26,141 nucleotides of DNA from a virus: positions 1 to 26,141 of the IMG/VR virus record IMGVR_UViG_3300025872_000267. The stretch is one strand, 5' to 3'. The translations under genes were made by a program, and so were the position numbers. The notes beneath the pieces are model-generated. The model was not told where the DNA came from, searched no databases, and saw only the letters and a list, made by a program, of their open reading frames with translations. Numbering within the stretch: position 1 is the stretch's first letter; the number at the start of each line of letters is the position of its first letter. Shown piece after piece: positions 22,487 to 26,141 of this stretch.

Positions 22487-22592
22487 TTATTACCCCTACC
22501 ATTTTAGATTGGTCAATGTCTTGTATTTTAGGGGCTTTTGCTTTGACCATTTTTGCCAAAGCTAGCATATATCTTGTATCAATTTTGCCCAT
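22404..22592 (-). CDS. Small basic AT-hook-like ORF between portal and protease
   Basis: This 62-residue frame starts three bases after the portal stop and ends inside the protease gene, overlapping it by 83 bp in a different frame. The N-terminal half is helical and basic (LALAKMVKAKAPKIQ), followed by SPDCLRSTPEPRKRGRPRR. KRGRPRR at residues 51-57 matches the AT-hook core (RGRP) seen in minor-groove DNA-binding proteins. GGAAAG sits about 11 bases before the ATG, a weak ribosome binding site. It may be real, because the portal-protease gap would otherwise be 109 bp in a very compact region. The large overlap lowers confidence. Confidence 0.55.
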   Translation of the reverse strand: MGKIDTRYMLALAKMVKAKAPKIQDIDQSKMVGVINETSPDCLRSTPEPRKRGRPRRTDRQN

Positions 22593-22595
22593 ACG

Positions 22596-23993
22596 TCAAG
22601 TCTTTCCAATATTGGCTCGACGTTGCTGATTCCCGCCGCCGCCGCCAGTATCTTGCGGGGATGAGCCGGGGGTCGGTTCAGCCTTTTTGGCGTCTTCTTT
22701 TAGCTTGTCGCCGCCCTCAATCGAAGGCATACCCAAATATTCTCGGGCCTCATTTGGAGTCATTATGCCACCGCTGACAGCTGCGGACACAAAGTTAACT
22801 TGGTCCAGCGGAGCACCTTTTAGGAAGTTCCGAGTATCAAATTCGATATGCAAAGACGGATATCCGTTCAAAAGTGCCAATTTCAGCTTTTGCTGGATAT
22901 TGGTAATGATCGGGAACATAGTGGACTTATAAAACTCGTCCAACAGCGTCTGAGTATTATTGTATTTTTGGTCTTGAATGCCAATCATTGCAGGCGGCAC
23001 GCCAAACAGACCACAAATGCGCTTCATTGTTTGCAGCTTGAGCTCCCGGGCGTCAGCGTCTTGCAGGTTGAGCATATTCAGTGGCTCATACTTCATCCCA
23101 GAGTCCAGCAACATACCTTGACCGGGTTTTGAAGGGTCAGTCTGTCGAGAACTGGTCATCGAGGCCCAAGCCTCCTTGAGTCGAGCGGCAATTTCTTTGT
23201 ATTTGCCGTCTGGAATGACTTGCTCAGTGACAAACATACCCGAGGGCTTTGCGCCGTTCAGCATGATGTAGTTGGCGTATAGGTCGATATCTTGGTCAAG
23301 GCTGACCAATTCGACCGCCAAAATACCACGGTTAAAGCCAGCGGAGCCCTGCCACGGGGCTTCTTTGATATGCATGACTTGATGGGCCTGCAATGGCTCA
23401 TCTTTGCTGAAGCCATACGAAGGCGTGCTCAAGCGGTATTGTGGATATCGCGTGGGCGTAATTTGGACCGCAATCAACGTGGAGTCCAAGATGTACATCT
23501 CGATAGGCGTCTGCGTGGCATTCGCTTGGTCTTTGCGCCACCAAAGGGTAAACGCCTCGCCCGTCAGGTCGTGCCACATCAACCACTGATACCAAAACTC
23601 GTATTGCGACTGAAAGGCGTTTGGAGCCTGCAGAAGATTCAGTACTTGATTGGCCTTAGTAGAGTTGTGCTTTGATACCTTGTCAGACGTTGTTGCATCG
23701 ACAAAAGTGCCATCTTCCAGCTTGCACATAATGCGAACTGGGAGCTGAGACAAAGCACGCGCCTTGGTCGAAACGCAGGCCATTACGGTTGAATTGCGAC
23801 TCAAAACCGAAATATCAATGAGCCTGCCTGCCTGATTGACCGAAGACGTGGTCACATACAGAATCTGAGTGTTTACCGTGGGCTTTTTATTGTCGCCTTG
23901 GTATACGATGTTATTACCAAGAGCAGTCTGTCCAAACAGCGTATTGCTCTCGGTTTGGTCAGATTTTTTACGGAAAATGTCCAGAATTCCCAT
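22596..23993 (-). CDS. Portal protein, HK97 gp3-like
   Basis: This 465-residue protein has the layout of HK97-type portals: STVMACVSTKARALSQLPVR near residue 70, YEFWYQWLMWHDLTGEAFTL near 130, KPSGMFVTEQVIPDGKYKEI near 250, and GLFGVPPAMIGIQDQKYNNT near 345. The C-terminus (from about 400) has the typical IMTPNEAREYLGMPSIEGGD segment and ends in a Gly/Gln-rich tail (GGGGGNQQRR). The 12-subunit ring forms the DNA entry vertex and docks the terminase. GGGAG lies a few bases before the ATG, in a 23-bp gap after the large terminase. Confidence 0.94.
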   Translation of the reverse strand: MGILDIFRKKSDQTESNTLFGQTALGNNIVYQGDNKKPTVNTQILYVTTSSVNQAGRLIDISVLSRNSTVMACVSTKARALSQLPVRIMCKLEDGTFVDATTSDKVSKHNSTKANQVLNLLQAPNAFQSQYEFWYQWLMWHDLTGEAFTLWWRKDQANATQTPIEMYILDSTLIAVQITPTRYPQYRLSTPSYGFSKDEPLQAHQVMHIKEAPWQGSAGFNRGILAVELVSLDQDIDLYANYIMLNGAKPSGMFVTEQVIPDGKYKEIAARLKEAWASMTSSRQTDPSKPGQGMLLDSGMKYEPLNMLNLQDADARELKLQTMKRICGLFGVPPAMIGIQDQKYNNTQTLLDEFYKSTMFPIITNIQQKLKLALLNGYPSLHIEFDTRNFLKGAPLDQVNFVSAAVSGGIMTPNEAREYLGMPSIEGGDKLKEDAKKAEPTPGSSPQDTGGGGGNQQRRANIGKT

Positions 23994-24016
23994 GATTGCT
24001 CCCGTTTTAGAGCATT

Positions 24017-25696
24017 CTATAACTCAAGCGACCGAAATCCAAATGCATTTGACACAAAGACGTTGTCCAAATGGCAGTGTACAGCCATAATCATTGAAAT
24101 GATTCCGTCCACCTTTGCGGAAGGATCACTTTCGTTCTTTCGAACCTTGATATTGCCATTTACGTCGGTATAAACCTCGCAATTGCCCAATTGCCAGCCA
24201 ACAAACGGATTGCCGTCATGCTTAATGGCCTTTTTCATTATTAGCTGCTCAGTGGCCTTGGATGGGCTACTTAGCATCGCCATGCCCTGTCCAATCTTCT
24301 TTACCGGTAGCCCATCGGCGTACAGGTTGGCGACCAAATTGGTGGCATTGTAGGGGTCATAGCCGATTTCCTTGACCTTGTAGGCCGCGCATTGAGCTCG
24401 GACATAGGTCTCGATTTCGTTTGTGTCCGTTACATTGCCCTGCGTCAATTTCAAAATGCCGGTTTTAACAGCCTGTAGGTAAATACCCTTATAGTGGTTG
24501 GGCACCAAATCGAGCGATTCCTCGGGCAAGAAGAATTGGAACTTTGCGTAGAAGTCTTCTTCGTCGTAGCGGAAAAGCGTGCAGACCGCATTCAAATCTC
24601 GGGAATACGCCAAGTCAAATGCCACAAAAACGCTTTCTGGCTCTGCGGTCGGAAACTCGGCAATCGAGTCATCCCAGAAAGCTCGATTTAGCCAAGCAGA
24701 GTTGGCAGAAACGTAAATATTGAGCTGCTTACAAAGAAACTCGTTCAAGCTGGCCGGTTTGGCAGACGCCTCCTTTGCCATTTGAGAAATGTGCTCTTCA
24801 GAAACCGAAATCCCAAGCATTGGATTGGCTTTGCCCCATGTCTTGGGGTCGGCCCAATTGTCGCCTTGGTCAATCGAGTACAGAAGGCCAAACCACTTAA
24901 ATGTGTCTTCCGATGTGCCTCGAAGCACGGTTCTAAAGTGAGACAAATCCTCGAAGAACTTGGTTTCCTTGGTAAAGCTCGCCGTTGTCATGTACAACCG
25001 CAGCGGGTTCTTGCGAGCGCCCATACCGGAATGCAGCACTTCAATTGAGGACCGCTCGGTAATCTGAGCTGCCTCGTCAATCATCGCGCAGGACGGATTC
25101 TTGCCGTCGCCGGTCTTGCGGTTTTCCCGAGATAGTGCCCGGTAGGTAGAAGTCGAGTCACCCTGCTTTTTGATCTCTGAGCGATACATCAAAAACTTGG
25201 CCGCAAGGTTTTCGTCCATCGCCTCGACAATGGCCTTCGAGGAGTCAAAGCAAATAGATGCTTGGTCTCGATTGGTCGCCAGCGTGAAGATTTCAGAACC
25301 TGCGTCCCCAAACTGAAGCTCGTAAAGCCCGATAATCGAGGCCACAGTAGTCTTGCCCGACTTACGCGGCACGAACAGGATAACGTCAGTCACCCAGCGT
25401 TTAGAGTGGTCCCTGCGATCCCTGAAACCATAAATGCCAGCCAAGAACAGAATCTGGAATGGCTGTAATTGGATTGGTTTTCCAGCGTCAGGCCCTTTAA
25501 CGTGCTTACAGAACTTGACAAATTTGAGGATGTGCTCCGCTTTGGCAGGAACAAATTCATAAGCGGCGTCTTTGCGCTCGGCCATGTCCAGAAACCTCTG
25601 GCACGCTAGCCGAACATCCTCACACGCTACAACATCCCCGCGGCATACGCTCGAAGCGTACTGAAAGGCTGGCTCAAGCAGTGGCGAATAATTCAT
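24017..25696 (-). CDS. terL: Terminase large subunit
   Basis: This 559-residue packaging motor has a Walker A motif VPRKSGKTT at 109-117, Walker B AMIDEA at 204-209 and a coupling motif TTAS at 237-240. The C-terminal nuclease half shows acidic residues D361 (FDLAYSRDL), D447 (IGYDPYN) and D530 (AKVDGIISM), with the family hallmark CEVYTDVNGNIKVRKNE nearby. It matches the Terminase_1/HK97-type family and has a normal length. It couples ATP hydrolysis to DNA translocation into the prohead and cuts the concatemer. The start at 25696 overlaps the small subunit by 23 bp with only a weak AGAAGT ribosome binding site, so translation is probably coupled. Confidence 0.95.
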   Translation of the reverse strand: MNYSPLLEPAFQYASSVCRGDVVACEDVRLACQRFLDMAERKDAAYEFVPAKAEHILKFVKFCKHVKGPDAGKPIQLQPFQILFLAGIYGFRDRRDHSKRWVTDVILFVPRKSGKTTVASIIGLYELQFGDAGSEIFTLATNRDQASICFDSSKAIVEAMDENLAAKFLMYRSEIKKQGDSTSTYRALSRENRKTGDGKNPSCAMIDEAAQITERSSIEVLHSGMGARKNPLRLYMTTASFTKETKFFEDLSHFRTVLRGTSEDTFKWFGLLYSIDQGDNWADPKTWGKANPMLGISVSEEHISQMAKEASAKPASLNEFLCKQLNIYVSANSAWLNRAFWDDSIAEFPTAEPESVFVAFDLAYSRDLNAVCTLFRYDEEDFYAKFQFFLPEESLDLVPNHYKGIYLQAVKTGILKLTQGNVTDTNEIETYVRAQCAAYKVKEIGYDPYNATNLVANLYADGLPVKKIGQGMAMLSSPSKATEQLIMKKAIKHDGNPFVGWQLGNCEVYTDVNGNIKVRKNESDPSAKVDGIISMIMAVHCHLDNVFVSNAFGFRSLEL

Positions 25697-26057
25697 CTAC
25701 TTCTGTTGGCTTGTTTTGTTTTTTCGGGCGACCCTTGGCAACCAATGCTAGTTCACCAAGAATCTTGATCACTTTGTCCGTTGAATCATTTCGAGTTTTG
25801 ATCCAAGGACTCTGTGCTGGCCCCGAATTGTAGTCAACAACCAAACCATCAGAATTAACCCGAGTCTGCGCATCAAGCAAACTTTCCATTTGCAGCAAAA
25901 GCATTCCAATCAGGGTTTCGTCGCTTGCACTGATAGTACCGGTCGAGTTTTCAACCTCTGCTCGAATCGCAGTTTCAAATGCCAACGAATCCCATGTGGA
26001 TGGGTCCCTCAAATAACCAATGATGTGGCGGGGAGGGCCATTTTTACGTTCAGCCAT
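25674..26057 (-). CDS. terS: Terminase small subunit (P27-like)
   Basis: This 127-residue protein lies just before the large terminase. Its middle is a helical region with ASDETLIGMLLLQMESLL, followed by PAQSPWIKTRNDSTDKVIKI and a Lys/Pro/Gln-rich basic C-terminus. The SPW..TRN...K.I..LG pattern is typical of P27-type small terminases, which bind the packaging site and regulate the large subunit. AAGGG is the ribosome binding site. The protein is short, and the family call rests mainly on the SPWxxTRN motif and position. Confidence 0.82.
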   Translation of the reverse strand: MAERKNGPPRHIIGYLRDPSTWDSLAFETAIRAEVENSTGTISASDETLIGMLLLQMESLLDAQTRVNSDGLVVDYNSGPAQSPWIKTRNDSTDKVIKILGELALVAKGRPKKQNKPTEVDELFATA

Positions 26058-26058
26058 C

Positions 26059-26068
26059 GGGAATTCCC
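26059..26068. other. Palindrome GGGAATTCCC overlapping the small terminase ribosome binding site
   Basis: A perfect 10-bp palindrome lies one base upstream of the small-terminase ATG and contains the GGG of the AAGGG ribosome binding site. In RNA it is too tight to fold as a hairpin with a normal loop, so it is more plausible as a protein-binding dyad, or as chance. Confidence 0.3.
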
Positions 26069-26084
26069 TTAAAGTTGTCTTGTA

Positions 26085-26115
26085 GGGGGGAAAATATAGC
26101 AGTATTACCCCCCCC
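26085..26115 (-). other. G8/C6 homopolymer inverted repeat around the late promoter
   Basis: On the minus strand eight G (26115-26108) are followed by a 17-base A/T-rich loop and six C (26090-26085). Six G-C pairs could form with the -10 element in the loop. It could act as a DNA or RNA structure at the start of the late operon. Such homopolymer runs are also prone to length variation, which could change promoter spacing. Confidence 0.45.
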
Positions 26116-26121
26116 TGTATA
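26093..26121 (-). promoter_or_regulatory. Candidate extended -10 promoter for the late operon
   Basis: On the minus strand TATACA (26121-26116, 4 of 6 to TTGACA) and TATATT (26098-26093) are spaced by 17 bases. A TGC directly before TATATT gives an extended -10. The spacer begins with eight G, and the start point would lie near 26086 inside a run of six C. This is the only long non-coding stretch (84 bp) and lies directly before the first gene of the operon, so a promoter is expected here. Confidence 0.45.
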
Positions 26122-26135
26122 TACCCTGCCCGGAA

Positions 26136-26141
26136 TTGACA
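26136..26141 (+). promoter_or_regulatory. Perfect TTGACA at the right edge, divergent orientation
   Basis: The last six bases of the window are TTGACA on the plus strand, the exact sigma70 -35 consensus. They lie upstream of and divergent to the late operon promoter. The expected -10 lies outside the window, so this is only a hint of a divergent transcription unit. Confidence 0.25.

Overview
The window is a contiguous late structural module of a tailed double-stranded DNA bacteriophage or prophage. The module types (HK97-type head genes, lambda-type tape measure and J-type tail tip) indicate a siphovirus with a long non-contractile tail, in class Caudoviricetes. All credible genes are on the minus strand, so the operon reads from right (26141) to left (1). 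Lambda/HK97-type tail parts and aquatic-phage-style fibres suggest a Gram-negative, possibly aquatic host, but nothing here fixes the host. There is no integrase, repressor, replication gene, tRNA or complete lysis cassette, so lifestyle cannot be judged.

Right to left, the packaging and head block holds the small terminase, large terminase, HK97 gp3-type portal, a small AT-hook-like ORF, an S78-type prohead protease, and two tandem paralogous HK97-fold capsid proteins. The first capsid protein (440 aa) has a ~100-residue N-terminal scaffold (delta) region. The second (337 aa) has almost none. The 56-bp gap between them carries a terminator-like hairpin. The neck block follows: gp6-like adaptor, head-closure protein and DUF3168-type tail terminator.

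The tail tube block begins with two tandem, closely related major tail proteins (164 and 172 aa), then two small genes (55 and 76 aa) linked by ATGA overlaps or abutment. Next is a G/GT chaperone pair with a textbook -1 frameshift signal (A AAA AAC, 5-nt spacer, nested stem-loops), then an HK97 gp10-like protein and an 812-aa tape measure. The tail tip block has two minor tail proteins, a GNAT-like protein and a 1337-aa J-type tail-tip protein with four ~105-residue repeats separated by Gly-Thr-Asn collagen-like linkers.

The left part is a receptor-binding block: two small structural proteins, two long Ser/Thr/Gly-rich fibre proteins, a predicted seven-bladed propeller protein, a very AT-rich coiled-coil protein, a tail-assembly chaperone, a one-TM membrane protein, and a membrane-associated protein that runs off the left edge. 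It seems to have its own sigma70-like promoter at the end of the J-type gene. Base composition falls sharply in its distal part, suggesting exchange of host-range genes.

The most noteworthy signals are the double duplication (two capsid proteins and two tail-tube proteins), the hairpin separating the capsid genes, the frameshift signal, the repeat-linker architecture of the tail tip, and the propeller protein. No stretch longer than 300 bases lacks a gene. The whole is best read as one phage virion assembly line with unusual paralogue pairs, not as a defence or mobile system.
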